Positions 1-7,881 of a stretch of 18,448 nucleotides of DNA are shown here, piece by piece. How positions within the stretch are numbered: position 1 is the first letter of the stretch; every line of letters begins with the position of its first letter. The translations under genes were made by a program, and so were the position numbers. The notes beneath the pieces were generated by a model that saw only the letters and a program-made list of their open reading frames with translations, did no database searches and had not been told where the DNA came from. Source of the stretch: Caldithrix sp. (GTDB lineage: Bacteria; Zhuqueibacterota; Zhuqueibacteria; Oceanimicrobiales; Oceanimicrobiaceae). The stretch is taken from positions 1-18,448 of the forward strand of contig SMXE01000193.1 of the NCBI GenBank assembly GCA_004357015.1, given 5' to 3'.

Positions 1-496
1 CTTTCTCAAGGATATTCTCCATCTGAATGCGCTTGGCCTCTTCAGACGTCAGTCCTGAGATTCGTTCAAGCCTCGAACTTTCCTCCTGCAGCAACGTCTC
101 CAACTCTCTTTCCTGCTTTGCCAGCATTTCAGTCTTGACCCGCACGTCATGGTCCCGCTGCTTCAGGTCATGCTCTTTCTTGTTTAGAATATCGACTTTT
201 CTGTCAAGATTTACGTCACGGCTGGTAAGCTGCTTCTCTAGCTTCTGAAACTCGGCGTGCTTATCCTTGCTTGCCTTTTCAAAATTCTGGCGAAGTTGAA
301 AGATTTCCTCCTTCGCCTCCAGGAGTTTTTCCTTTTGATAATTTTCACTTTCAGCTTTCGCTTCTGCAAGAAGCTTGTCTGCCAATTGCGCGGCCTTTGC
401 AATCTTGTTCTTTCCCAGATTTTGTCGGGAGAACCATCCGGCCAAAAAGCTGAGTATGACCATGACGGCTGTAACTGCTATAGCGAATCCACTCAT
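1..496 (-). CDS. rny: Ribonuclease Y, N-terminal part (runs off the window edge)
   Basis: RNase Y is a membrane-anchored endoribonuclease that starts mRNA decay. Only the first 165 codons are present. What is visible is an N-terminal hydrophobic segment (about residues 4-22, ending FLAGWF), then a long charged helical region rich in Lys, Glu and Gln, with stretches such as LLAEAKAESENYQKEKLLEA that are typical of the RNase Y coiled coil. It ends with ISGLTSEEAKRIQMENILEK, which matches the conserved 'GLT.EEAK' stretch just before the KH domain. The KH and HD domains lie beyond base 1. The start is the ATG at 496-494, which places the membrane anchor at the N-terminus, with a GGGG stretch a few bases upstream as a weak ribosome binding site. 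It follows zapA after 162 bases, an order common in Bacteroidetes and relatives. The call rests on architecture and the SGLT motif, since the catalytic part is not visible. Confidence 0.9.
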   Translation of the reverse strand, partial: MSGFAIAVTAVMVILSFLAGWFSRQNLGKNKIAKAAQLADKLLAEAKAESENYQKEKLLEAKEEIFQLRQNFEKASKDKHAEFQKLEKQLTSRDVNLDRKVDILNKKEHDLKQRDHDVRVKTEMLAKQERELETLLQEESSRLERISGLTSEEAKRIQMENILEK

Positions 497-658
497 CGGT
501 TACCCCGTGCGAATAAATTTTGCAGCAAAACGTTCTCACGAACGTAGAAACGGAAAATAAATAGAGAGACTGCAGAGGTTTATTCTGCGACAAGAAGACT
601 ACGGCGAACAGAAGGCGAGGTTTGGTCTGCTCCCAAGATACGGAAGATGCCGGGAAAT
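497..658 (-). other. zapA-rny intergenic region, two small hairpins
   Basis: This 162-base spacer between zapA and rny has no convincing ORF. On the minus strand it holds two perfect short hairpins: GCAGA/TCTGC at 572-588 with a 7-base loop, and ACGTTC/GAACGT at 530-545 with a GTGA (GNRA-type) tetraloop. The second is followed by only four T, so it is at best a weak terminator or an RNA stability element in the rny 5' leader. In many bacteria 6S RNA lies next to zapA, but I could not fold this spacer into the long closed stem of 6S RNA. Confidence 0.4.
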
Positions 659-964
659 TCAGTCGTGCTTCATGGCCTTATCAAGCACCTGTGTTAGCAA
701 GGCTAACCTGTCTTGCACGTCCGGATTGGCATCTTTGATCTTAGAGCGTTCCTGAAACAACTCATCAGTGATGTTAAGCGCTGCCAGAATGGCCACTTTC
801 AGAGATGACTTTGCATGAGTTGTTTGATCTATTTCCCGCATTTTCCTGTCAACATAGTCAGCCACCTTCATGATATACTCGGTGTCAGTATCCGCATCGC
901 CTTTGATGGGATACTCACTGCCATAGATGTTGATTTTCAGGATTCCGCCTTCTTCATTCATCAT
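659..964 (-). CDS. zapA: Cell division protein ZapA
   Basis: ZapA is a small cytoplasmic protein that bundles FtsZ filaments and supports Z-ring formation. The 101-residue product has the family layout: an N-terminal beta strand with INIYGSEYPIKGDADTDTEY, followed by VADYVDRKMREI and an alanine-rich helix (VAILAALNITDELF), then a C-terminal coiled coil (about residues 70-100). Length is normal for ZapA. It lies just downstream of a ZapB-like coiled-coil gene and upstream of rny, in line with pheT. The start is one of two adjacent ATG codons (964 or 961). A perfect AGGAGG lies at 988-993, 23 bases before the ATG, which is further than usual, and no better in-frame start exists between them. 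Confidence 0.9.
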   Translation of the reverse strand: MMNEEGGILKINIYGSEYPIKGDADTDTEYIMKVADYVDRKMREIDQTTHAKSSLKVAILAALNITDELFQERSKIKDANPDVQDRLALLTQVLDKAMKHD

Positions 965-987
965 CGTACAGAATAGTTGGCTGATTG

Positions 988-993
988 CCTCCT
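988..993 (-). promoter_or_regulatory. Strong Shine-Dalgarno AGGAGG with long spacing to zapA
   Basis: On the minus strand the bases TTAGGAGG overlap the stop codon of the ZapB-like gene and precede zapA. The core AGGAGG ends 23 bases before the first zapA ATG, well outside the usual 5-12 base window. The only in-frame near-start codon closer to it is an ATC just 2 bases away, which is too close. Looping or folding of the spacer may bring the site nearer. Confidence 0.4.
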
Positions 994-1300
994 AAGACTG
1001 CAATCCCTCGACACTGGTTTCTTTTATATACTGCAATTCGTCTAGTTTTGCAAGCATTTGCTCAACCTTACTTCGTATCTTTTCTTCTTTTTCTCGCCCC
1101 AAAATACTATCGGTTTGCACAAGTTGAAGGTTTTGGTTTTCTTCCTTCAATTGCAGCACCGTTCTCTCCCTCGACTCTGATTCGGAACGCAACTCTTTGA
1201 CTTCGGCCTTTAGCTGGTCGTTTTCTTGCATCAGATGCTCGATCAGTTTGACAGCCTGGTTAATTTTTTCTTCTAATACATCCAACTGTTCGATATCCAT
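992..1300 (-). CDS. ZapB-like coiled-coil cell division protein
   Basis: The product is about 102 residues, almost entirely predicted coiled coil: repeated Leu, Glu, Lys and Gln (LDVLEEKINQAVKLIEHLMQ, ENDQLKAEVKELRSESESRE) with no Cys, no membrane segment and no enzymatic motif. This fits the small ZapB/DUF904 type that helps organise the Z ring through ZapA. The adjacent zapA gene, 27 bases downstream, supports this. I place the start at the ATG at 1300-1298, because a GGGAG lies 9 bases before it. Two in-frame GTG codons at 1306 and 1303 would leave too little room for that site. Low-complexity coiled coils are hard to assign by eye, so the name depends on context. It may be translated with pheT, whose stop lies 20 bases upstream. 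Confidence 0.65.
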   Translation of the reverse strand: MDIEQLDVLEEKINQAVKLIEHLMQENDQLKAEVKELRSESESRERTVLQLKEENQNLQLVQTDSILGREKEEKIRSKVEQMLAKLDELQYIKETSVEGLQS

Positions 1301-1320
1301 CACCACATGCTCCCTGGTAA

Positions 1321-3696
1321 TTAATCTCGCAATCGAGCAGAAAACTGCTTCGCCAATGACTGAAGTACTGCCTGCATCGCTTTCTCAACTTCTTGCTCTT
1401 GCAGCGTTCGCTCCAAAGAATAAAATGACAGGTTGAGTGCGATGCTCTTCAACCCGGTTCCTATCTGCTCGCCCGTAAACACATCAAAAACTTCGATATT
1501 TTTCAACAGCTTGCCGCCTGACTTGCGCACAGTTTCAATAATTTTCCCAGCCTCGATGCTTTCGTCAATGATAAGAGCAAGATCGCGATTGATAGGCGGA
1601 TATTTCGGAATCGGCGTGAAAGTCACTTTCGACGTACACGCGGAATGAACCTTTGCAAGATTCAAATCAAAAAAGAAAACCGGCTGTTCAAGCGAGAAAT
1701 GATTTAGCACTGAGCTCGTCAATTTACCCAGATAGCCCAGGACATCCTCCCCGGCAAAGACCTGCAATCTTTGTTCGACCGTAGAGGTTTCTTCAGCCGG
1801 CTTAAATCGGCAATTGGCAACCTTGTTTCTTGTCAGAAGCTGCTCAACGCACCCTTTTACGTCGTACACATCGACGGGGGCCGACTTGTTCTGCCAGGAA
1901 ATCATAGCGACAGCTCCAGTGAACACAGCAGCGATGTGTTCATACTCACGCACGGCTTTATTATCTGCCACAAAGGTGGTGCCGACTTCGAAAAATTTGA
2001 TGTTTTTGTTGAAGTGATTGATATTCCAGCACACAGTATGCAAAAGGGACGGAATCAGGCTTGTCCGCAGCGTCGAAAGCTCTTCACTCAGGGGCTTGAT
2101 CAGTGTGACCGGTTCTCCCTCTTGCAAAAAACTACGTGCAGCATCCTTACCGATCAAGTCATACGTGACAACCTCGGAGAGGCCGAGTGCGACTAAAGTG
2201 CTCTTTAGACGGCTCGTGAGCGCCTCAGAAGCGTTGGCTGGCACAGATTGGTCAATGACCGCAGAAAAGTCAGAAGGAATGTTGTCGTAGCCGAATACGC
2301 GCCCGACTTCTTCCACAAGATCTGCTTCCAGTACAACATCAGGCCGGAAGGTGGGCACTGCAACTTCAAGCACTTCCTCACCGCTTACGTCAAAGCCCAA
2401 CCCTGTCAGGATGGACCTGATCCGTGGAACCGGAATTGCGACCCCCAACAAAAGCCTGACGCGCTCCGGACGCAATTTGATTTTTATCGGCGAAATCCGG
2501 TTCGGATATTTATCGACGACGCCTTTGGCAACATCTCCCTCACCAAGCTCGGCGAGCAATTGTGCTGCACGGTCAAGTGCATACACCGCACCATTCGGGT
2601 CAACCCCGCGTTCAAACCGCTTTGATGATTCTGTGGAAATCCCCAGAAACTTGGATGTGCGTCGAATGTTGACAGGATCAAAATAAGCGCTCTCGAGCAA
2701 AATATTCACGGTGTCAGCGCTCACTTCAGAATTTCGGCCACCCATCATGCCGCCTAGTGCTACCGGTTTTTCGCCGTCGCAGATGAGCAGGCATTCGGAA
2801 TGCAATTTGTGCGTCTTGTCATCAAGTGTCATGAATTCCTCTCCGTCTGCAGCGCACCTGACGTTGATTTCACCGCCAGTCAGCAAGTCGTAATCAAAGG
2901 CGTGCAATGGCTGCCCGGTTTCCATCATAACGAAATTCGTCACATCGACAATGTTGTTAATGGAACGAATGCCAACGCGTTCAAGCCGTTCTGCAAGCCA
3001 GGAAGGAGAAGGTTTAACCCTGATGTTTTCGATGTAGCGCGCGGTATACCGCGGACACTTTTGAGAATCGTGAATGGTGACTTTTACGTGCTGCGAAACA
3101 GGGGTCGTGCTTTCAGCCACATGCACTGCTGGTTTCTCGAAAGGCGTTTCTGTGGCCGTAGCGATTTCGCGGGCAATCCCCAGGACGCCAAAACAATCCG
3201 GACGGTTTGGCGTCACATCGATGTCGATTAGGTAATCCCTCTCTCCGACAACATCCAGAAAATCTGCGCCAATCTTTGCCCCATTATCCAAAACCATGAT
3301 GCCTTCAGAACGGCTGGAAATACCGAGTTCGATCTCCGAGCAAATCATGCCTTCGGATTCAACACCGCGGATCTTGACGCGCTTGAGTTGTACGCCATTG
3401 GGCAACTTGGCACCCACCTTCGCCAACGGCACTTTCTGCCCAACCGCAACGTTTGCTGCGCCACAAACAACCGAGAGCTCTTCCGCCCCGACATCGACCC
3501 GGCAAACAGAAAGTTTGTCCGCATTCGGATGTGCACTCTTCGCAACAACCTTGCCCACAACAACGCCCTGAAAACTTCGTTCCAGTGAGACTACTTCATC
3601 GACCTCCAGCCCTAACATGGTCAGGCGATGAGCAAGCGCATCGGGCGCATCCGGTACGTCGGTATATTCCTTCAGCCAGTTGTATGTTGTTTTCAT
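1321..3696 (-). CDS. pheT: Phenylalanine-tRNA ligase beta subunit
   Basis: PheT pairs with PheS as an alpha2-beta2 cytoplasmic enzyme that charges tRNA-Phe. The 791-residue product has the full bacterial domain set. An N-terminal part (MKTTYNWLKEY) is followed by the EMAP/OB-type tRNA-binding domain at about 40-150 (GKVVAKSAHPNADKLSVCRV, GMICSEIELGI). The B3/B4 editing domain spans about 205-385 (NNIVDVTNFVMMETGQPLHA), then B5 at about 400-475. A catalytic-like core includes TLRTSLIPSLL, and a C-terminal FDX-ACB anticodon-binding domain covers about 695-791 (KYPPINRDLALIIDES, SFYSLERTLQEQEVEKAM). Length is normal (about 790-800). It starts 18 bases after pheS without a strong ribosome binding site, so translation is probably coupled to pheS. 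The start is supported by the conserved first residues. Confidence 0.98.
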   Translation of the reverse strand: MKTTYNWLKEYTDVPDAPDALAHRLTMLGLEVDEVVSLERSFQGVVVGKVVAKSAHPNADKLSVCRVDVGAEELSVVCGAANVAVGQKVPLAKVGAKLPNGVQLKRVKIRGVESEGMICSEIELGISSRSEGIMVLDNGAKIGADFLDVVGERDYLIDIDVTPNRPDCFGVLGIAREIATATETPFEKPAVHVAESTTPVSQHVKVTIHDSQKCPRYTARYIENIRVKPSPSWLAERLERVGIRSINNIVDVTNFVMMETGQPLHAFDYDLLTGGEINVRCAADGEEFMTLDDKTHKLHSECLLICDGEKPVALGGMMGGRNSEVSADTVNILLESAYFDPVNIRRTSKFLGISTESSKRFERGVDPNGAVYALDRAAQLLAELGEGDVAKGVVDKYPNRISPIKIKLRPERVRLLLGVAIPVPRIRSILTGLGFDVSGEEVLEVAVPTFRPDVVLEADLVEEVGRVFGYDNIPSDFSAVIDQSVPANASEALTSRLKSTLVALGLSEVVTYDLIGKDAARSFLQEGEPVTLIKPLSEELSTLRTSLIPSLLHTVCWNINHFNKNIKFFEVGTTFVADNKAVREYEHIAAVFTGAVAMISWQNKSAPVDVYDVKGCVEQLLTRNKVANCRFKPAEETSTVEQRLQVFAGEDVLGYLGKLTSSVLNHFSLEQPVFFFDLNLAKVHSACTSKVTFTPIPKYPPINRDLALIIDESIEAGKIIETVRKSGGKLLKNIEVFDVFTGEQIGTGLKSIALNLSFYSLERTLQEQEVEKAMQAVLQSLAKQFSARLRD

Positions 3697-3714
3697 CTTC
3701 GATAGCGTGCCGGT

Positions 3715-4716
3715 TCAAAATTGCTTCAGGAAGCGTATGTCGTTGTCATAAAAGTGGCGAATGTCGCCGATTTGGTATTTCAACATGGCGATGCGTTCAA
3801 TACCCATTCCGAAAGCAAAGCCGGTATATTTCTCCGGATCGATGCCCACGCCAGAGAGAACGTTCGGGTGCACCATGCCTGCGCCAAGAATTTCAAGCCA
3901 GCCGAGACGCTCGTCAAAGTATACATCCATTTCTGCGCTCGGCTCGGTGAAGGGAAAATAACTGGGGCGAAACCTGACTTTAGTTTCTTTGCCAAACAGC
4001 TTGTGTGCAAAGGCTATCAAGGTACCTTTGAGGTGTGAAAGGGAGATCCCCTCATTGACCGCCAACCCCTCGACCTGATGAAATTCGGGCGAGTGTGTCG
4101 CATCCGGCGTATCTTTTCTGAAACAACGGCCCGGGGCAATGATGCGTATGGGGGGTTTCTGTGTTTCCATGGTACGAATTTGAACAGGAGACGTGTGCGT
4201 TCGGAGCAACAGGCCGCCGTTCAAATGGAACGTATCCTGCAGGTCCCTCGACGGATGATCATCCGGAAAATTCAGCGCCTGAAAATTGTAATATTCATTT
4301 TCAACCAGCGGCCCGGTCTTGACCACGAAGCCCATGTTGCCGAAAATCTCCTTGATTTCGTCAAGCACTTGCAGCAAAGGGTTGCGATAGCCGATTTCGG
4401 GTGCCGTGCCCGGCAGGGTCAGATCGAACATGTGACTCCCCTGCTTGCCGTTTGAGCGTAATGCAACCTGAAGATGCACAAGCCGTTCCTGAAATTCACT
4501 CTTGAGTTTATTCAGCGAATCTCCAAGCGCCGGCCGCTCAGCAGGAGCAAGTGTGCTCATCTTCTTGAAATAATGAGCGACCTTGCCGTTCCGGCCCAGA
4601 TACTTCACTCTGATCTGCTCGATAGCCTGAGCTTCTCTGAGAGTTCCTACCTCTGTAGAAAAGGCGCTCCGGATCGCTTCAAGCTCACCCAGCAGCGTGT
4701 CCAAAGACTCAGCCAT
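3715..4716 (-). CDS. pheS: Phenylalanine-tRNA ligase alpha subunit
   Basis: PheS carries the catalytic site of Phe-tRNA synthetase, a class II enzyme. The 333-residue product starts with the coiled-coil tRNA-binding arm (about residues 1-90, with VKYLGRNGKV), then the catalytic core. Visible marks are NFPDDHPSRDLQDTF (about 149-163), LRTHTSPVQIR (171-181), motif 2 with GRCFRKDTPDATHSPEFHQ (196-214), and motif 3 GMGIERIAML near 303-312. Length is typical. The stop of rplT lies 3 bases upstream of this ATG, so the two are very likely co-transcribed and translationally coupled. This infC-rpmI-rplT-pheS-pheT order is a widely conserved translation operon. Confidence 0.98.
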   Translation of the reverse strand: MAESLDTLLGELEAIRSAFSTEVGTLREAQAIEQIRVKYLGRNGKVAHYFKKMSTLAPAERPALGDSLNKLKSEFQERLVHLQVALRSNGKQGSHMFDLTLPGTAPEIGYRNPLLQVLDEIKEIFGNMGFVVKTGPLVENEYYNFQALNFPDDHPSRDLQDTFHLNGGLLLRTHTSPVQIRTMETQKPPIRIIAPGRCFRKDTPDATHSPEFHQVEGLAVNEGISLSHLKGTLIAFAHKLFGKETKVRFRPSYFPFTEPSAEMDVYFDERLGWLEILGAGMVHPNVLSGVGIDPEKYTGFAFGMGIERIAMLKYQIGDIRHFYDNDIRFLKQF

Positions 4717-4719
4717 CTC

Positions 4720-5067
4720 TTAAGTCCTGGCGACCTCAACGAGAGTCTTCATGGCATCGGGTTCATGCACGGCCAGGTCAGCAAGAACCTTGCGGTCCAC
4801 CTCGACGTTGTTTCTCTTCAGCCCGTTGATAAACGTGGAATAGGACATGCCATTGGCACGAACCGAAGCATTGATCCTGGTAATCCAGAGTCTACGAAAG
4901 TCCCGCCTTTTCTGACGTCTGTCACGGTAAGCATACAGCAGCGCCGTATCCACTGCTTCCATCGCTGTGCGGATCAGCTTGCTCTTGCCGCCACGGTAAC
5001 CCTTGGCCTTCTTCAGCACTTTCTTTCTTCTGTGATGAGAAGGTACACTATGTGTTGCTCTTGGCAT
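4720..5067 (-). CDS. rplT: 50S ribosomal protein L20
   Basis: L20 binds 23S rRNA early in large-subunit assembly. The 115-residue product is basic and shows the family marks: [20 protein letters not shown] near the N-terminus, [20 protein letters not shown] in the middle, and [20 protein letters not shown] followed by [10 protein letters not shown]. Length matches L20 (about 115-120). It follows rpmI by 12 bases and precedes pheS by 3. In E. coli and B. subtilis L20 represses its own operon by binding the mRNA; whether that occurs here cannot be seen from the sequence by eye. Confidence 0.98.
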   Translation of the reverse strand: MPRATHSVPSHHRRKKVLKKAKGYRGGKSKLIRTAMEAVDTALLYAYRDRRQKRRDFRRLWITRINASVRANGMSYSTFINGLKRNNVEVDRKVLADLAVHEPDAMKTLVEVART

Positions 5068-5079
5068 TTTACCTCCAGA

Positions 5080-5271
5080 TTATGCTAACATTTTATTCAC
5101 GCGGCTCGTATCCGCGGCAGAAATGAGCGTCGCGGCTCTAAGACTTCTCTTCCGTTTTCGATTCTTCTTCGTAAGAATATGGCTCTTGCCAGCTTTGTGG
5201 CGCTTGATTTTGCCGGTACCAGTGACCTTGAAACGCTTCATGGCACCGCGATTAGATTTCAGTTTTGGCAT
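5080..5271 (-). CDS. rpmI: 50S ribosomal protein L35
   Basis: L35 is a small basic protein of the large ribosomal subunit. The 63-residue product opens with [20 protein letters not shown], then [20 protein letters not shown], and ends with VNKMLA. These are family hallmarks ([10 protein letters not shown], the H-x-A-x-x-SHI-T-K box). Length is normal (about 63-66). It lies 15 bases after infC and just before rplT, the standard gene order. Confidence 0.97.
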   Translation of the reverse strand: MPKLKSNRGAMKRFKVTGTGKIKRHKAGKSHILTKKNRKRKRSLRAATLISAADTSRVNKMLA

Positions 5272-5286
5272 TTTCCCTCACGATCC

Positions 5287-5799
5287 TTACTTTTTGATTA
5301 GAAACATCGTCATCATTCTGCCTTCCATAACAGGCTGACGTTCAACCTTCGAAATATCACCCAGCTCGGTTGCCATTCTTTCGAGAAGCTTGTGGGCAAA
5401 CTCCTTGTGACTCATCTCGCGGCCACGAAACAACACGGTCGCCTTCACTTTGTGACCCTTCTCGAGAAACTTGCGGGCGTGACCGATCTTAAAGTTGAAG
5501 TCATGTTCATCGATCTTTGGGCGCAGCCGAATCTCTTTGACGCTAACGACATGCTGCTTTTTCTTGGTCAGCTTCTCCTTCTTGCTTTGCTGGTACTTAA
5601 ACTTGCCGTAGTCCATGATCTTACATACCGGCGGAGAGGCCTCGGGGGCAACCTCCACCAGGTCCAACCCCTGACTACTGGCCATTTCCAAAGCCTCGTC
5701 AAAGCCGATGACACCGACCTGCTCACCATCTGCTCCAATGATCCGAACTTCGGACGCTCTGATGTTTTCGTTAATGTTGGTGGGTTTCTTTTTGTTGAT
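5287..5799 (-). CDS. infC: Translation initiation factor IF-3, probable AUC start
   Basis: IF-3 keeps ribosomal subunits apart and checks the start codon during initiation. The reading frame gives 170 residues: an N-domain (NENIRASEVRIIGADGEQVG, then ALEMASSQGLDLVEVAPEAS), the linker PPVCKIMDYGKFKYQQSKKE, and a C-domain (VKEIRLRPKIDEHDFNFKIG, VLFRGREMSHKEFAH). The first in-frame ATG, at 5691-5689, would remove the first 36 residues, including conserved IRASEVRIIG, so it cannot be the true start. The frame is open back to the thrS stop at 5818-5820 with no ATG or GTG. The ATC at 5799-5797 has AAAGGGA about 8 bases upstream and gives the usual length. Known infC genes often use AUU, AUC or AUA, which allows IF-3 to repress its own translation. 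Confidence 0.93.
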   Translation of the reverse strand: MNKKKPTNINENIRASEVRIIGADGEQVGVIGFDEALEMASSQGLDLVEVAPEASPPVCKIMDYGKFKYQQSKKEKLTKKKQHVVSVKEIRLRPKIDEHDFNFKIGHARKFLEKGHKVKATVLFRGREMSHKEFAHKLLERMATELGDISKVERQPVMEGRMMTMFLIKK

Positions 5800-5805
5800 G
5801 GCAAA

Positions 5806-5814
5806 ATCCCTTTC
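5806..5814 (-). promoter_or_regulatory. Ribosome binding site that sets the infC AUC start
   Basis: The minus strand reads GAAAGGGAT, directly after the thrS stop codon (5820-5818). It is followed by a 6-base gap and then ATC at 5799. This is the only good Shine-Dalgarno-like stretch near the infC 5' end and it fits an AUC start there; an internal ATT at 5775 would be much too far away. thrS and infC are therefore probably on one mRNA. Confidence 0.6.
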
Positions 5815-5817
5815 TGT

Positions 5818-7767
5818 TTAGTTCGTCAGCCTTTTTTCATCGATTTCCTGTTTCAGGTCATGCATAAACGCTGCCAGGGTTGACTTGCCGAGGTCGCCGT
5901 GCTTTCTCTTCCGCACCGATACTTGCTCGCTTTCGACTTCCTGCTTGCCAACGACCAGCATATACGGAATTTTTTGCGTCTCCGCCTCGCGAATTTTAAA
6001 CCCCACCTTTTCGTTTCTGTCATCGACTTCGGCGCGCAGGTCCGCATCCTTGAGCCTGCGGCACACCTCTCTTGCGTAATCTAAATGGTCATCCGAGATC
6101 GGCAAGACAATTACCTGAACCGGCGCCAGCCAGGCCGGAAAGGCGCCGGCAAAATGCTCGATCAGGATGCCGATGAAGCGCTCAATTGAGCCAAACGGCG
6201 CCCGGTGAATCACTACAGGACGGTGCTTGCGATTGTCACTGCCGACGTATTCGAGATCAAATCTTTCCGGCATGACATAATCGACCTGAACCGTGCCTAA
6301 CTGCCAGCTTCTTTTGAGCACATCCCGGATTATGAAGTCGAGCTTCGGCCCATAAAAAGCAGCTTCGCCTTCGACGATTTCGTAATCGAGATTCTGCGCG
6401 TCGGCCGCTCCCTTGATGTCTCTCTGTGCCATCTCCCAGAGTTCATCACTGCCACCGTATTTTTCTTTATCGTCCGGGTCGCGAAACGACAACTGTGTCT
6501 TGAAATCGCTAAATCCAAGGGTGCGAAACACGACCTGAATCAAGTCGATGACGTCTACAAGTTCCTCCTTGAGCTGATCCTGCCGGACGAACATATGTGC
6601 ATCATCAACGGTGAAACTCCGCACCCGCGTCAGGCCGCTCAACTCACCCGACTGCTCATAGCGATAGACTGTGCCAAATTCTGCCAGTCGTACAGGTAAG
6701 TCCCGGTAGCTCCGCGGTTTGGAGGCGTAAATCTGAAAATGATGCGGACAGTTCATCGGCTTCAACAGGTATTCCTGTTCGTCCGCTTTAATCGGGGCAA
6801 ATTGGCTGTCCTTGTAGTACGGATAGTGCCCGCTGGTTTTGTAGAGTTCCAAATTTCCAATATGCGGCGTAATCACGGGAAGATACCCACGTTTGCGCTG
6901 CTCATCCTTGAGAAAGTTCTCCAAAGCCTCACGCACAATGGTGCCCTTGGGCAACCACAATGGCAAGCCACTTCCCACTTTAGGGGTGAGGAGAAAGAGT
7001 TCTAACTCTCTACCCAGCCTTTTGTGATCACGACGCTTGGCCTCCTCCAGCGCGTACAAATGTTCCTCTAACTGCTGTTTCTTCGGGAAGGAAACGCCGT
7101 AAATGCGCTGGAGCATCTTGTTCTTTTCATCACCGCGCCAGTAAGCGCCGGCAATCTTCAGCAACTTGAAGTTCTTAACTTTCCCGGTGGCTGGAATGTG
7201 CGGACCGCGGCACAAGTCAACAAAATCACCTTCCGAGTAAGTGCTCGGGTGATCGTCCTCCAGGTCGTTCAAGAGCTCAAGCTTGTAGCGGTCGTGATGC
7301 TCTGTGAAAAGTTTAATGGCTTCCTCTTTCGTGTGCTCGGAACGCACAAAAGGCCGGTTAGCAGCAATGATTTCTTGCATCTTCGCTTCGATGCGGGCGA
7401 GGTCTTCGGGCGTAATGCGCGAATCAACGTCGAGGTCATAGTAGAAACCCGTCTCTATGGCGGGCCCGACACCAAACTGCGCCTCCGGGTAAAGCTCCTT
7501 GACCGCATGCGCCATGATGTGTGAAGTGCTGTGCCAGTAAACTTTCAGACCTTCGGGTTCATCGTACGTGACAATTTGAATGTCCCCATCCTCGCTGATG
7601 GGAGACGCCAGATCCACGGATTTGCCACCATACTTGGCTACGACAGCCTTTTCGGAAAGGGAACGACTACCGATTTCTTCGATGACATCGCACGGCCGAA
7701 CCCCGGAATGATACTCCCTAACTGTCCCGTCGGGAAACTTTAGACTGATTTTGTTTGCTGCTGACAT
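5818..7767 (-). CDS. thrS: Threonine-tRNA ligase
   Basis: ThrS charges tRNA-Thr and proofreads serine. With the start at the ATG at 7767 the product is 649 residues, normal for the family (about 640-650). Domains in order: TGS (about 4-68), the editing domain with HSTSH at 79-83 and VDLCRGPH near 183-190, the class II core with zinc ligands in KPMNCPHHFQ, VDDAHMFVR and VIHRAPFGS, motif 3 SIERFIGILIEHFAG, and the C-terminal anticodon-binding domain from about 545. An ATG at 7782 would add five residues (MNQVG) and cannot be excluded. Reading further upstream runs through tRNA-Val, so the longer open frame there is an artefact. The gene lies 29 bases after the tRNA 3' end and is followed by infC in the same frame. 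Confidence 0.97.
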   Translation of the reverse strand: MSAANKISLKFPDGTVREYHSGVRPCDVIEEIGSRSLSEKAVVAKYGGKSVDLASPISEDGDIQIVTYDEPEGLKVYWHSTSHIMAHAVKELYPEAQFGVGPAIETGFYYDLDVDSRITPEDLARIEAKMQEIIAANRPFVRSEHTKEEAIKLFTEHHDRYKLELLNDLEDDHPSTYSEGDFVDLCRGPHIPATGKVKNFKLLKIAGAYWRGDEKNKMLQRIYGVSFPKKQQLEEHLYALEEAKRRDHKRLGRELELFLLTPKVGSGLPLWLPKGTIVREALENFLKDEQRKRGYLPVITPHIGNLELYKTSGHYPYYKDSQFAPIKADEQEYLLKPMNCPHHFQIYASKPRSYRDLPVRLAEFGTVYRYEQSGELSGLTRVRSFTVDDAHMFVRQDQLKEELVDVIDLIQVVFRTLGFSDFKTQLSFRDPDDKEKYGGSDELWEMAQRDIKGAADAQNLDYEIVEGEAAFYGPKLDFIIRDVLKRSWQLGTVQVDYVMPERFDLEYVGSDNRKHRPVVIHRAPFGSIERFIGILIEHFAGAFPAWLAPVQVIVLPISDDHLDYAREVCRRLKDADLRAEVDDRNEKVGFKIREAETQKIPYMLVVGKQEVESEQVSVRKRKHGDLGKSTLAAFMHDLKQEIDEKRLTN

Positions 7768-7796
7768 CCCTACTTGATTCATCCCAAAATAAAAAG

Positions 7797-7870
7797 TGGG
7801 CACTACTGGATTTGAACCAGTGACCCCTTGCATGTCAAGCAAGTACTCTAACCAACTGAGCTAAGCGCCC
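7797..7870 (-). tRNA. tRNA-Val (anticodon GAC)
   Basis: The minus strand folds into a full cloverleaf. The acceptor stem GGGCGCT pairs with AGTGCCC, with one G-U pair. The D arm is GCTC/GAGT around AGTTGGTTA. The anticodon arm is CTTGC/GCAAG with loop TTGACAT, giving anticodon GAC, which reads the Val codons GUC and GUU. The T arm is ACTGG/CCAGT with loop TTCAAAT. The discriminator base is A. CCA is not encoded: the next bases are C then TTTTT. The tRNA lies 29 bases upstream of the thrS start and 11 bases after a terminator-like hairpin, so it is probably processed from the same transcript as thrS. Confidence 0.96.
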
Positions 7871-7881
7871 TAATCCAATGT

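Noticed and set aside
497..658. 6S RNA between zapA and rny
   Set aside because: 6S RNA often lies next to zapA, but this spacer is only 162 bases and its ends do not form the long closed stem. I see only two short local hairpins.
1771..3231. Plus-strand open frames of up to 143 residues opposite pheT
   Set aside because: They lie entirely within pheT on the other strand, have no domain resemblance, and no ribosome binding sites or promoters support them.
5568..5804. Alternative 78-residue frame over the infC start
   Set aside because: It is an off-frame reading of infC with low-complexity basic content and no recognisable domain.
7742..7842. Extended ThrS N-terminus (674 residues)
   Set aside because: The added residues are translated tRNA-Val sequence.
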